From the NCBI RefSeq assembly GCF_914271485.1, contig NZ_CAJZAG010000008.1, positions 248,001 through 312,000 on the forward strand: a stretch of DNA of 64,000 nt. The letters are read 5' to 3'. Source of the DNA: Cupriavidus pampae. GTDB taxonomy: Bacteria > Pseudomonadota > Gammaproteobacteria > Burkholderiales > Burkholderiaceae. The notes beneath the pieces were generated by a model. It was not told where the DNA came from. It saw only the letters and a list, made by a program, of their open reading frames with translations, and made no database searches. Numbering within the stretch: position 1 is the stretch's first letter; the number at the start of each line of letters is the position of its first letter. This document shows, one piece after another, positions 32,148 through 40,568 of the stretch. Both the position numbers and the translations under genes were made by a program.

Positions 32148-32312
32148 TGTGTCTGCTACGACATCGCGCAATACATCGTTGGCTTCTACAACCGCGTGCG
32201 ACTGCAATCCACTCCGGAATATGAATCGCGACAGGAATACGAGGACAAGTTCAAACGACGGACACCCTTAGCACCTGTCCGAGAAAATTTGACCATCGGA
32301 GCAGCCTTCTGA
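32148..32312 (+). mobile_element. Relic of an IS3-family transposase (C-terminal fragment)
   Basis: In one frame ending at TGA 32310 the translation reads YDIAQYIVGFYNRVRLQST, then EYEDKFKRR, the C-terminal end of an IS3-group OrfB integrase. The DDE core and both inverted ends are absent. It lies between the TIR and nuclease genes, in the 340-base gap otherwise empty of genes. Confidence 0.65.
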
Positions 32313-32365
32313 AGTAATTCGTCAGTCAACTAAATCAAGTTTCGCCCGAGGGAGGACGCGCGCTG

Positions 32366-33271
32366 TCAACGGAGGGCGTGGTTGCACAAAATTTCGCCCT
32401 TCAGTGCGACGCTTTTAATTGCGTGATCGAGAAGTTGCCTGAACGTATGGCGACCGGATAAGACATTCGCAAGATGTACGCCGTCAAGGAGCATCATCGT
32501 CAACTCTTTCCCTTTCGGCAGGGTCGCGAGCACGCCATCAGTGAAACCTTCCATGGAAATGAATAGGCCGCGACCATCCATCTTTCCGGACAGCTTGTAG
32601 TGGAAGTGCCCAATCTGCGCCGGATCAGTCTTGGTTGCGGTCCACTTGAGCTCCACAAGGTAGAAGCGTCCCTCATACTTAATAGCGCCGTCAAACTGCT
32701 CTCCCTCGATACGGAATGGTTCTTCGACTGGAATTCCACTGATGTTCATTAGCTCGGTGAAGATCTTTTCTAGCTCATAGCCCTTAGCCTGCGGGGCGAG
32801 CGAATGAGCGCCAAAAAACCTGTCGCGTAACTTGGTCAGCTTCATATCATAGGTATCTTCTGAGGCGCGTACAGCGGCCTTCCGTACGCTCTGTTTGACC
32901 TCCTCTTCGTGATGCTGTTTTGCCAACATCTCTTTCAATCGGAATGAAGCCAATTGGGCTCTTTGGACTTGATGCCCGGAGTCTTGTGCGACAAAGGACT
33001 TTTGCTCTATGAGAATGCGCACGAAATTTCGCGAGACTTTGAGCCGCAGGTTGTAGTCGCCATTGCGAAGCTCTTCGTAGAGCGCATCCATTTGTGCACG
33101 TTTGGTCAAAAGCTTATCGCTCGAATCCCGGAGTCGCTTGACTCTATCGACGGCAGTACTTGGGACGCCTGAGCTGATCCATGCTTTATGGAGGTCGCCT
33201 TTATACCAGTACAGATTTGCCATGCCATCTTTGATGATGACTTCAGTCTCGTCGGTGAATACGTCGAACAT
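32366..33271 (-). CDS. Mrr-like PD-(D/E)XK restriction endonuclease domain protein
   Basis: 301 residues. The C-terminal half has the Mrr-type nuclease core: GYELEKIFTELM (E166 or E168), then QFDGAI with D194 and YLVELKW with E207 and K209, followed by KMDGRGLFISMEGFTDG. The first 150 residues are helical and charged (ALYEELRNGDYNLRL) and may sense or bind DNA or a partner. No methyltransferase accompanies it, which fits modification-dependent nucleases. Target specificity cannot be read. It lies in the accessory island next to the TIR gene. Confidence 0.75.
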   Translation of the reverse strand: MFDVFTDETEVIIKDGMANLYWYKGDLHKAWISSGVPSTAVDRVKRLRDSSDKLLTKRAQMDALYEELRNGDYNLRLKVSRNFVRILIEQKSFVAQDSGHQVQRAQLASFRLKEMLAKQHHEEEVKQSVRKAAVRASEDTYDMKLTKLRDRFFGAHSLAPQAKGYELEKIFTELMNISGIPVEEPFRIEGEQFDGAIKYEGRFYLVELKWTATKTDPAQIGHFHYKLSGKMDGRGLFISMEGFTDGVLATLPKGKELTMMLLDGVHLANVLSGRHTFRQLLDHAIKSVALKGEILCNHALR

Positions 33272-33542
33272 GCTAGGGCAATCCTATGAAGTAGTGCGCA
33301 GGCATCGAGAAGAGTCGTAAGTATGCACCGGAGTAACTGGCTCGGACACAGGATAGGGAGTGCTACGCGGAGGCAAAGGGAAAATTGAGCGTGGCATGGG
33401 TCCGGGCCACCCAGTGGGCTATGGTCCTAAAAGACCAATGAGCAGTAGCCGCAGTGAGGGCTGTATCAAGCTTCCGAACTCAGGGTGGGAGTATTCCGGC
33501 GCTATGCCGATTTAGGCCGCTTCTGACTTTGCGTCTAAGATT
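33272..33542. other. Non-coding stretch at the tRNA-proximal island end
   Basis: About 270 bases between the nuclease gene and the tRNA. I see no gene, clear repeat or integrase remnant here, and no copy of the tRNA 3' end that would mark an attachment site. Confidence 0.5.
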
Positions 33543-33627
33543 TGGTGCCCGGGGTCGGACTCGAACCGACACGCCTTGCGGCGGGGGATTTTGAGTCCCC
33601 TGCGTCTACCTGTTTCACCACCCGGGC
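33543..33627 (-). tRNA. tRNA-Leu (anticodon CAA)
   Basis: On the minus strand the 85-base gene starts GCCCGGGTGG and ends CCCGGGCACCA, with CCA encoded. The anticodon stem GGGGA/TCCCC holds the loop CTCAAAA, giving anticodon CAA. A long variable arm (CCGCAAGG) is typical of leucine tRNAs. Its 3' end faces the accessory island, a common integration target. Confidence 0.95.
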
Positions 33628-33702
33628 ATGGGTGAGGCGGCTGCTGAATGCAGTGCCTGCGATGAATCGGGGATTATGCCGGAAATCGCAGGACGGAACA
33701 AC

Positions 33703-34062
33703 TCACTTGCCGCGGCGTGCGTTCGTGGTGCGGTTGCGGTCGTAGAAGCCCGGGGGTTTGCGGGCGATCCAGCGGATAAAGGCGGCGATTACCGGGTGGG
33801 CGCGGAGCGCGGTCCAGTCGTGGTACGTGGCGGCGAGTTCGGCTTCGGTGAAGACCGAATGGATCTTCTGGTGGCAGACGCGGTGCATCGGCACCACGTC
33901 GCGGCCGCCCTGGCTGCGGGGGATCGGGTGGTGCAGGTCGGTGCTGGTGTCGTCGAGCAGGGTGCGGCCGCATAGCGGGCAGCGCGCGTCGGCCGCCACG
34001 GGCGTTGTGGGCGGGCCGAGTTGATCAGGCGCATTGGCGCGGAGCCGGCGTTTGACAACCAT
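33703..34062 (-). CDS. HNH endonuclease domain protein
   Basis: 119 residues from the ATG at 34062 (MVVKRRLRAN). A zinc-binding CPLCGRTL pairs with CHQKIH, and the core LHHPIPRSQGGRD ... PMHRVCHQKIH is a compact HNH fold. The C-terminal tail is basic. A longer frame upstream of 34062 overlaps the divergent hydrolase control region and is less likely. It lies outside the low-GC island, has core-like codon use, and is probably a resident gene. Its role is unknown. Confidence 0.75.
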   Translation of the reverse strand: MVVKRRLRANAPDQLGPPTTPVAADARCPLCGRTLLDDTSTDLHHPIPRSQGGRDVVPMHRVCHQKIHSVFTEAELAATYHDWTALRAHPVIAAFIRWIARKPPGFYDRNRTTNARRGK

Positions 34063-34159
34063 GGGCAAGATCCATGGAGAGCGGGTACAAGCGAGAACGT
34101 TAGCAGATCGTGTAGCATCACATCGCCTCCACCGCGATCCCAAGCTCAACGGAAACGCC

Positions 34160-35083
34160 ATGTCTGCCCATCCCACCCTGGCCCACCTCGCCCGTCTTGC
34201 CGAACTGCCCTCGCAGGATCCCGCCTTTTATGCGCACGCGTACAACAACCGCGCGCTCGTGCCCGATCATCCTGAGCATATGGCCCGGTGGGCCGCGGAC
34301 TCCGCGCTGGTGCGGGCGCGCGTGACGTTCCGTGAAGGACTGGGCTATGGCGATCCGTCGTCGCCTCAGGCGGAATCCGAGACGCTGGACTACTTCCCTG
34401 CGGTGACCAGCATCGACTTTGCGCGGCCGCCGTTGCTGGTGTTTATCCACGGGGGCTACTTCCGCTCGCTCGACAAGAGCGATCACAGCTTTGTCGCCAC
34501 GCAGTTGCCGCGCAAGGGTGTGTCGGTGGCGGTGGTCAACTATTCGTTATGCCCCGCTGTGAGCGTGGAGACGATCGTGCGGCAGGTGCTGCAGAGCGTA
34601 GCCTGGCTGTATCGGCAGGCGGATCTGCTGGGTCACGATCGCGACCGGATTTATATCGCGGGGCATTCGGTGGGCGGCCATCTGGTGGCGATGCTGATGG
34701 CCGCGCTGTGGCCGCAGCTTGGAGACGATCTGCCGGCCGATCTGATCAAGGGCGGGGTGTCGATCAGCGGGCTGTACGACCTCGAGCCGCTGCGCCGCGC
34801 GGCGTTCCTGCAGACGGATCTGAAATTGAGCGAGGCCGATGTGGCGCGGCTGTCGCCGGCTTACCTGAAGCCAGCGACCAACGCGCCGTTCATCACGGCC
34901 GTGGGCGAGATCGAGTCGAGCGAGTTTCACCGTCAGAACGCGCTGATCCGCGCCGCATGGCCGGACAACGTGCGCGAGGACGTGCCGTTGCCGGGGCGCC
35001 ATCATTTCAACGCGATGGACGACCTCGCGCGCGAGGGCACGCCGTTGCTGCGTGCGATTCTCGCGATGGTTGGCGCTGTATAA
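34160..35083 (+). CDS. Alpha/beta hydrolase (arylformamidase-like esterase)
   Basis: 307 residues. The oxyanion motif FIHGGYFRS and the nucleophile elbow GHSVGGH with the catalytic Ser are present; the acid and His fall toward the C-terminus (ESSEFHRQN, PGRHHFNAM). The arrangement resembles carboxylesterases and N-formylkynurenine formamidases of the HGG group. No kynurenine genes are near, so the substrate is open. The ATG at 34160 gives MSAHPTLAHL; a longer in-frame extension is possible. It ends next to the convergent dehydrogenase. Confidence 0.8.
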   Translation: MSAHPTLAHLARLAELPSQDPAFYAHAYNNRALVPDHPEHMARWAADSALVRARVTFREGLGYGDPSSPQAESETLDYFPAVTSIDFARPPLLVFIHGGYFRSLDKSDHSFVATQLPRKGVSVAVVNYSLCPAVSVETIVRQVLQSVAWLYRQADLLGHDRDRIYIAGHSVGGHLVAMLMAALWPQLGDDLPADLIKGGVSISGLYDLEPLRRAAFLQTDLKLSEADVARLSPAYLKPATNAPFITAVGEIESSEFHRQNALIRAAWPDNVREDVPLPGRHHFNAMDDLAREGTPLLRAILAMVGAV

Positions 35084-35953
35084 CTACTTGTCGCTCTCCA
35101 ACACGCGCAGCAGCGAAGACGTATCGTCCTTGCCCCAGCCGTTGTCGATCAGCTTGTCGAGTTGTGCCGCGGTTGCACGCATGGCGGGCAGCGGCAGCCC
35201 GAGTTCCTCGGCGATGCCGTTGGCCAGCCCGAAATCCTTGTAGTGCAGGCGCGCCTCCATGCCCGGCGCAAAGTTGCGCGTCACCATCTTCGGGCCCAGC
35301 AGATCGAGCATGCGGCTACCCGCAAAACCACTCGCCATGGCATCGAACACGCGTTGCGTGTCCACGCCCTGCGCGCCCGCAAAGCGCATCGCTTCCGCGA
35401 TGCCTTCGATATTGACCACCTGCGCGATCTGGTTGCACAGCTTGGCCACCTGGCCAGCGCCATGATCGCCGATGTAGTTGATGTGCTTGCCGAGCACGGC
35501 CAGCAGCGGCCGCACGCGTTCCAGCGTCTCCTCGCGGCCGCCGACCATGATGGTCAACGTGGCCGCCTGCGCACCGATGGTGCCGCCTGACACCGGACAG
35601 TCAAGCGCCTCGAGGCCGCGCGCGGCCAGCGCCGCTGCAATCTCGCGCGTGACGATCGGCGAGATCGTGCTGTGGTCGATGCAGATCGTGCCCGGCGTGG
35701 CGCCATCGGCCACGCCTTGCTTGCCGAGCAATACCTCGCGCACGTCCTCGGAAGAGGTGACGTTGGTGAACACCACTTCCGCGCCGCGCGCGGCCTCGGC
35801 GTGGGTGAAGAACGGTTCGGCGCCCAATTGGCGCGCGGTCTCGGCCGCTTCCGGACGGCGCACGGAGGCGCGCACGGTGTGGCCAGCGGCGATCAAATGC
35901 CCGACCATCGGCGCGCCCATCGCGCCCAGGCCGATAAATGCAACGGTCGTCAT
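35084..35953 (-). CDS. NAD(P)-dependent beta-hydroxyacid dehydrogenase
   Basis: 289 residues. The N-terminal Rossmann motif is VAFIGLGAMGAPMVGHL; the substrate-binding motif DCPVSGGTIGAQAATLTIMVGG and the catalytic Lys in GAGQVAKLCNQ mark the 3-hydroxyisobutyrate/tartronate semialdehyde reductase family. Whether the substrate is 3-hydroxyisobutyrate, 2-hydroxy-3-oxopropionate or another short hydroxyacid is not decidable. The start overlaps the upstream methyltransferase stop by four bases. Confidence 0.88.
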   Translation of the reverse strand: MTTVAFIGLGAMGAPMVGHLIAAGHTVRASVRRPEAAETARQLGAEPFFTHAEAARGAEVVFTNVTSSEDVREVLLGKQGVADGATPGTICIDHSTISPIVTREIAAALAARGLEALDCPVSGGTIGAQAATLTIMVGGREETLERVRPLLAVLGKHINYIGDHGAGQVAKLCNQIAQVVNIEGIAEAMRFAGAQGVDTQRVFDAMASGFAGSRMLDLLGPKMVTRNFAPGMEARLHYKDFGLANGIAEELGLPLPAMRATAAQLDKLIDNGWGKDDTSSLLRVLESDK

Positions 35954-37128
35954 GACGCGCTCTCCTGCCTGGCGCGCAGCTTCCACAGCGACGTCAGCTC
36001 GGCTGCACGCGCCGCGTGCAGGGGATCTTCGGCATCCGCCGCCTTGGGGTGACGCGGGCGGATATCCGAGCGGCCCGCCACGGTCAGCCCCGCCGCCTCG
36101 ATCCAGCCCAGCAGTTCCTCGCGCGTGCGCAGGCCCAGATGCTCGGCAAAATCCGACAGCAGCAGCCAGCCTTCGCCACCTGGCTCCAGATGCTCGGCCA
36201 GGCCAGCCAGGAAGCCCCGCAACATGCGGCTCTCGGGGTCGAACACCGCATGCTCGATCGGCGAGCTCGGCCGTGCCGGTACCCACGGCGGATTGCACAC
36301 CACCAGCGGCGCGCGGCCGGGCGGGAACAGGTCGGCCTCGACCACCTCGACATCCTTGTCATGACCGAGTTGCGCGAGATTGGCGCGCGCACAGCCGAGC
36401 GCGCGCGGATCCTGATCGGTCGCGATCACGCGTTTCACACCACGCCGCGCAAGCACCGCGGCAATCACGCCAGTCCCGGTGCCGATATCGAACGCAAGCG
36501 ATTGCTTCGCCAGCCCCTTCGGCAGCGGCTCCGCCGCAATGAGGTCTAGGTACTCGCCGCGCACGGGCGAGAACACGCCGTACCACGGGTGAATGCGGTC
36601 CTGCAGTGCGGGTACCTCGACGCCCTTGCGACGCCATTCATAGGCGCCAATCATGCCCAGCAGTTCGCGCAGCGACGACACATACGGCGCGTCGCTGTCG
36701 CCATGGGCCTGCGAGCAAGCCTCGTACACGTCAGGCGCGCGGCGCAGCGGAATCGAATGGTCCGCATCGAACGGAATCAGCAGCATGCCGAGCGTGCGCG
36801 CGCGCTGCGATTGCGCCAGCCGATGCAGGTGGAAGGCCTCGGTCACGTTGGCAGGCGCCTTTGCGGCGGCCTTGGCGGGCCGCTTGGGTTTGCGGTCGGT
36901 GCGCCGCGCCATCGCCTGCAGCAACTGCCGCGCATTCTGGAAGTCGCCACGCCACAGCAGCGCGGTGCCCTCGCAGGCAAGGCGATAGGCCGTGTCGGCG
37001 GTGGTGGTGTCGTCGGCAATGACCACGCGCTTGGGCGCGGGCACTCCGGCTTCGGAGCGCCAGAGCGCGCTGCGCTCGGCGTCGTCCTCGGTCCAGTGGA
37101 TGGTGGATTCGGTGGAGTTGAGGGTCAT
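35950..37128 (-). CDS. Class I SAM-dependent methyltransferase (HemK/RsmC-like)
   Basis: 392 residues. The C-terminal two thirds hold a Rossmann methyltransferase: AFDIGTGTGVIAAVLAR binds SAM, and VVCNPPWVPA is the NPPW motif of enzymes that methylate amide or exocyclic amino nitrogens in proteins or nucleic acids. The N-terminal 150 residues contain an Ala/Lys-rich linker. The target could be rRNA or a protein. It is translationally coupled to the dehydrogenase gene. Confidence 0.8.
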   Translation of the reverse strand: MTLNSTESTIHWTEDDAERSALWRSEAGVPAPKRVVIADDTTTADTAYRLACEGTALLWRGDFQNARQLLQAMARRTDRKPKRPAKAAAKAPANVTEAFHLHRLAQSQRARTLGMLLIPFDADHSIPLRRAPDVYEACSQAHGDSDAPYVSSLRELLGMIGAYEWRRKGVEVPALQDRIHPWYGVFSPVRGEYLDLIAAEPLPKGLAKQSLAFDIGTGTGVIAAVLARRGVKRVIATDQDPRALGCARANLAQLGHDKDVEVVEADLFPPGRAPLVVCNPPWVPARPSSPIEHAVFDPESRMLRGFLAGLAEHLEPGGEGWLLLSDFAEHLGLRTREELLGWIEAAGLTVAGRSDIRPRHPKAADAEDPLHAARAAELTSLWKLRARQESAS

Positions 37129-37150
37129 ACGGAATTAAGACGGGTACCGG

Positions 37151-38092
37151 TCAAAGTTCATAGGCTTCGTGGTCGCCGGACATCGCCTGCTCCACGAGCT
37201 TGCGGTTCAGCATCGGCGAGAAGAGCTCGATGAAGGTATAGACGAAGCTACGCAGGTAGGCACCTTGCTTGACGGCCAGATGGGTCACGTTGGTGCCGAA
37301 CAGGTGGCCAGCCGGGATGCTGCGCAGGTTGCGGTCGCGTTCGGCATCGAACGCCACGCCCGCGACGATGCCGACGCCGAGGCCGATCTCGACATAGGTC
37401 TTGATCACGTCGGCATCCACGGCCTCGAGCACGATGTCCGGCTGCAGCTGGCGCAAGGCAAACGCCTTGTCGATCTTGGGCCGGCCTGCGAAGTTGGGGT
37501 CGTAAGTAATCAGCGGGAACGCCATCAGATCCTCGAGCGTCAGGTGCTTGCGCTCGAGCAGCGGATGATCGGGTGGCGTTACCACCACATGCTGCCATTG
37601 ATAACCGGGCAGCGACACGAGATTCTTGTCCTGCGAGACCCCCTCGGTCGCGATCGCGATGTCGGCCTGGTCGTGCAAGACCATGTCGGCGATCTGCGCC
37701 GGATTGCCCTGCTGTATGGAAAGACGCACTTTTGGATAGCGCTTGGTGAACTCCCCAACCACGCGCGGCAATGCATAACGCGCCTGCGTGTGCGTGGTAG
37801 CGATCGTAAAGTTGCCCTGATCCTGTGCCGCATAGTCCTTGCCGACACGCTTGAGGCTCTCGACCTCCTGCAGGATCTTCTCCACCGAGGTGAGGATACG
37901 GCGCCCGGGCTCGGTCAGGCTGCGAATGCGCTTGCCGTGTCGCGTGAAGATATCGACACCCAGCTCCTCTTCCAGCTCGATAATGGCCTTCGATACGCCG
38001 GGTTGTGACGTATAAAGCGCTTTTGCGGCCTCGGTCAGGTTGTAATTCTGACGGACGGCCTCACGGACGAAACGGAACTGGTGCAGATTCAT
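37151..38092 (-). CDS. cysB: LysR-type regulator CysB
   Basis: 313 residues. The start MNLHQFRFVREAVRQNYNLTEAAKALYTS is diagnostic for CysB/Cbl, with the helix-turn-helix in residues 18-38. The effector domain contains TTHTQARYALP, which binds sulfate, thiosulfate or acetylserine-type signals in relatives. CysB activates cysteine-biosynthesis genes under sulfur limitation. It is divergent from cysI across a 199-base region, the usual place for CysB binding. Confidence 0.95.
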   Translation of the reverse strand: MNLHQFRFVREAVRQNYNLTEAAKALYTSQPGVSKAIIELEEELGVDIFTRHGKRIRSLTEPGRRILTSVEKILQEVESLKRVGKDYAAQDQGNFTIATTHTQARYALPRVVGEFTKRYPKVRLSIQQGNPAQIADMVLHDQADIAIATEGVSQDKNLVSLPGYQWQHVVVTPPDHPLLERKHLTLEDLMAFPLITYDPNFAGRPKIDKAFALRQLQPDIVLEAVDADVIKTYVEIGLGVGIVAGVAFDAERDRNLRSIPAGHLFGTNVTHLAVKQGAYLRSFVYTFIELFSPMLNRKLVEQAMSGDHEAYEL

Positions 38093-38291
38093 ATAACTTG
38101 GGTCGTATAAACAAACAACTTCTTATTAGTTTGAGATATGAGGCCAGTTTATTACGATTTGCGAACTTTGTTAATGAATGGCCCAGTGTCTCTTCGCGCG
38201 CCGCCCCCGCGGGCGCCCGAGCTACCTGACGACGGGGCCCAGCAGCTGAGCATCGCTCGAATTTACGACGAATACTGAACGGACCCACACC
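38093..38291. promoter_or_regulatory. cysB–cysI divergent control region
   Basis: 199 bases, AT-rich from 38093 to 38180 (ATAACTTGGGTCGTATAAAC, then CTTCTTATTAGTTTGAG) and GC-rich nearer cysI. AT-rich tracts with TTAT/ATAA words are typical of CysB targets, but I cannot fix an exact site or promoter boxes. Confidence 0.45.
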
Positions 38292-39971
38292 ATGTATCAG
38301 TACGACCAATATGACCAACGCATCGTCAACGAGCGCGTTGCCCAGTTCCGTGACCAGGTTCAACGCCGTGTTTCGGGCGAGCTGAGCGAGGAAGAATTCC
38401 TGCCGCTGCGCTTGCAGAACGGCCTGTACATGCAGCGGCATGCGTACATGCTGCGCGTGGCCATTCCGTACGGCCTGCTGTCGTCGAAGCAGCTGCGCAT
38501 GCTTGCCCATATCGCGCGCAAGTACGACCGCGGCTACGGCCATTTCTCGACGCGTCAGAACATCCAGTACAACTGGATGGACCTCGAGCGCGTGCCCGAC
38601 GTGCTGGCCGATCTCGCCAGCGTCGAGATGCACGGCATCCAGACCTCGGGCAACTGCGTGCGCAACATCACGACCGACCACTTTGCCGGCGTGGCGCCGG
38701 ACGAGTACGTCGATCCGCGCGTGCTGGCCGAACTGCTGCGCCAGTGGAGCACGTTCCAGCCGGAATTCGCGTTCCTGCCGCGCAAGTTCAAGATCGCCAT
38801 CTCGTCGTCGGCGACCGATCGTGCCGTGATCCAGATGCACGATATCGGCATCGAGGCTTACCGCAATGCCGAAGGCGAGACGCGCATGCGCATCTGGGCC
38901 GGTGGCGGCCTGGGCCGCACGCCGATCCTCGGCACCGTGATCAAGGACGACCTGCCGTGGCAGCACGTGCTGTCGTACGTCGAGTCGGCGATTCGCGTGT
39001 ACAACCGCTATGGCCGTCGCGACAACAAGTACAAGGCGCGTATCAAGATCCTCGTGAAGGCGATCGGCGCGGAGAAATTCGCGCAAGAAGTCGAGGAGGA
39101 ATGGCAGTTCAGCAAGGACGGTCCAGGCACGGTCACGCAGGCCGAGTTCGACCGCGTGGCGCAGTACTTCACCGCCCCGGCCTACGACAAGCTGCCGGAT
39201 ACCGATGCTTCGTACGAGAAGCACCTGCTCGAGGACAAGGCGTTCGCGCGCTGGGTCAGCCGTAACGTGCATGGCCACAAGGTGACCGGCTACGCGGCCG
39301 TGACGCTGTCGACCAAGCCGGGTCCCGCGTCGCCCCCGGGCGACGCCACCGATGTGCAGATGGATGCGGTGGCCGATCTGGCCGACCGCTTTGGTTTTGG
39401 CGAACTGCGCGTGGCGCACGAGCAGAACCTGATCCTGCCGGACGTGAAGAAGCGCGATCTGTTCGACCTGTGGCAACTGGCGAAGAAGGCTGGCCTGGCC
39501 ACCGCGAACATCGGCCTGCTGACCGACATCATCGCGTGCCCGGGCGGCGACTTCTGCTCGCTGGCCAACGCCAAGTCGCTGCCGATCGCGGCCGCGATCC
39601 AGGAGCGCTTCGAGGACCTCGACTACGTGTACGACCTCGGCGAAGTCTCGCTGAATATCTCCGGTTGCATCAACGCCTGCGGCCATCACCACGTCGGCAA
39701 CATCGGCGTGCTCGGCGTCGATAAGGACGGTTCCGAGTGGTATCAGGTGACGTTGGGCGGCGCGCAGGGCAACCACGCCTCGCTGGGCAAGGTCATCGGC
39801 CCGTCGTTCAGCGCCGAGGAAATGCCTGACGTCGTCAGCCGCATCATCGACACGTTCGTGGCCAACCGCGTGGAAGACGAGCAGTTCATCCAGACGCTTG
39901 CGCGCATCGGTATCGCGCCGTTCAAGGAACGCGTGTACGCCGACAAGCAGCGCGAGCGCGCTGAAGCCTGA
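38292..39971 (+). CDS. cysI: Sulfite reductase hemoprotein (nitrite/sulfite reductase family)
   Basis: 559-residue siroheme and [4Fe-4S] enzyme reducing sulfite to sulfide. Conserved siroheme-binding parts are GHFSTRQNIQYNW and SGNCVRNI; the cluster cysteines are in CPGGDFCSLA and SGCINACGHHH. It lies first in cysI–DUF934–cysH–cysD–cysN–cobA, which points to sulfite rather than nitrite. No cysJ flavoprotein is present, so the electron donor must be ferredoxin or another protein encoded elsewhere. Confidence 0.93.
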   Translation: MYQYDQYDQRIVNERVAQFRDQVQRRVSGELSEEEFLPLRLQNGLYMQRHAYMLRVAIPYGLLSSKQLRMLAHIARKYDRGYGHFSTRQNIQYNWMDLERVPDVLADLASVEMHGIQTSGNCVRNITTDHFAGVAPDEYVDPRVLAELLRQWSTFQPEFAFLPRKFKIAISSSATDRAVIQMHDIGIEAYRNAEGETRMRIWAGGGLGRTPILGTVIKDDLPWQHVLSYVESAIRVYNRYGRRDNKYKARIKILVKAIGAEKFAQEVEEEWQFSKDGPGTVTQAEFDRVAQYFTAPAYDKLPDTDASYEKHLLEDKAFARWVSRNVHGHKVTGYAAVTLSTKPGPASPPGDATDVQMDAVADLADRFGFGELRVAHEQNLILPDVKKRDLFDLWQLAKKAGLATANIGLLTDIIACPGGDFCSLANAKSLPIAAAIQERFEDLDYVYDLGEVSLNISGCINACGHHHVGNIGVLGVDKDGSEWYQVTLGGAQGNHASLGKVIGPSFSAEEMPDVVSRIIDTFVANRVEDEQFIQTLARIGIAPFKERVYADKQRERAEA

Positions 39972-39989
39972 AGACCGGAGAAAACGAAC

Positions 39990-40568
39990 ATGGCAAAGAT
40001 CATTCAACTGCAACGCAGCGCCACGGAAGTCCGTCCGGTCATCGTCGAAGACAACTGGACCGTGCTGCGCGCGACCGAAGCCGAACCGCTCGACGATGCG
40101 CGCATCGTCGCCGCGGTCAAGAGCACGGACGCGGTGCTGTTCCCGCTGTCGGTGTGGAAGTCGCATGAAGCGCTGCTGGCTGGCCGCGCCCAGGCCATCA
40201 CCGGCGTGTGGCTGGCCCCGGAAGACGAACCGGCCGATGCCGAGGCACTGTTCAAGCAGGTGTCGGTGATTGCGGTGGACTTCCCGGTGTTCCGCGATGG
40301 CCGCGGCTTCTCCACGGCCTATCTGCTGCGCACGCGCTATCACTGGGCGGGGCAGTTGCGCGCGATCGGTGATGTGCTGCGCGACCAGCTCAACTTCATG
40401 AAGCGTTGCGGCTTCGATGCGTTCGCGGTGCGCGCGGACAAGAACATCGACGACGCGATCAAGGGCTTTACCGAATTCACCGTGGCCTATCAGGCTTCGG
40501 TCGATGAGCCGCTGCCGCTGTTCCGCCGCGCCCGCGCGGAAGTGACGGCGCACGGAGAGGGCGCGTAA
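39990..40568 (+). CDS. DUF934 family protein
   Basis: 192 residues of a family that follows cysI in many proteobacteria. Recognisable blocks are LFPLSVWKSH, VWLAPEDEPADAE and FPVFRDGRGFSTAYLLRTRYHW. No cofactor motif is obvious. Context makes a role in sulfite reduction likely, either in assembly of CysI or in electron supply, but that is inference. The last base overlaps the cysH ATG. Confidence 0.88.
   Translation: MAKIIQLQRSATEVRPVIVEDNWTVLRATEAEPLDDARIVAAVKSTDAVLFPLSVWKSHEALLAGRAQAITGVWLAPEDEPADAEALFKQVSVIAVDFPVFRDGRGFSTAYLLRTRYHWAGQLRAIGDVLRDQLNFMKRCGFDAFAVRADKNIDDAIKGFTEFTVAYQASVDEPLPLFRRARAEVTAHGEGA

Noticed and set aside
27000..33542. Search for a CRISPR array, integrase or attachment-site copy in the island
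   Set aside because: No regularly spaced repeats, no integrase motif and no second copy of the tRNA-Leu 3' end were seen.
33542..33745. Frame starting with the MVPGVGLEPTRLAAGDFESPA type of sequence
   Set aside because: It is the translation across the tRNA-Leu gene on the other strand, a well-known false protein.
38061..40553. 830-codon frame on the minus strand opposite cysI
   Set aside because: It is the antisense shadow of high-GC coding sequence (cysI and DUF934); its composition is His/Arg/Ala-rich with no recognisable domain.
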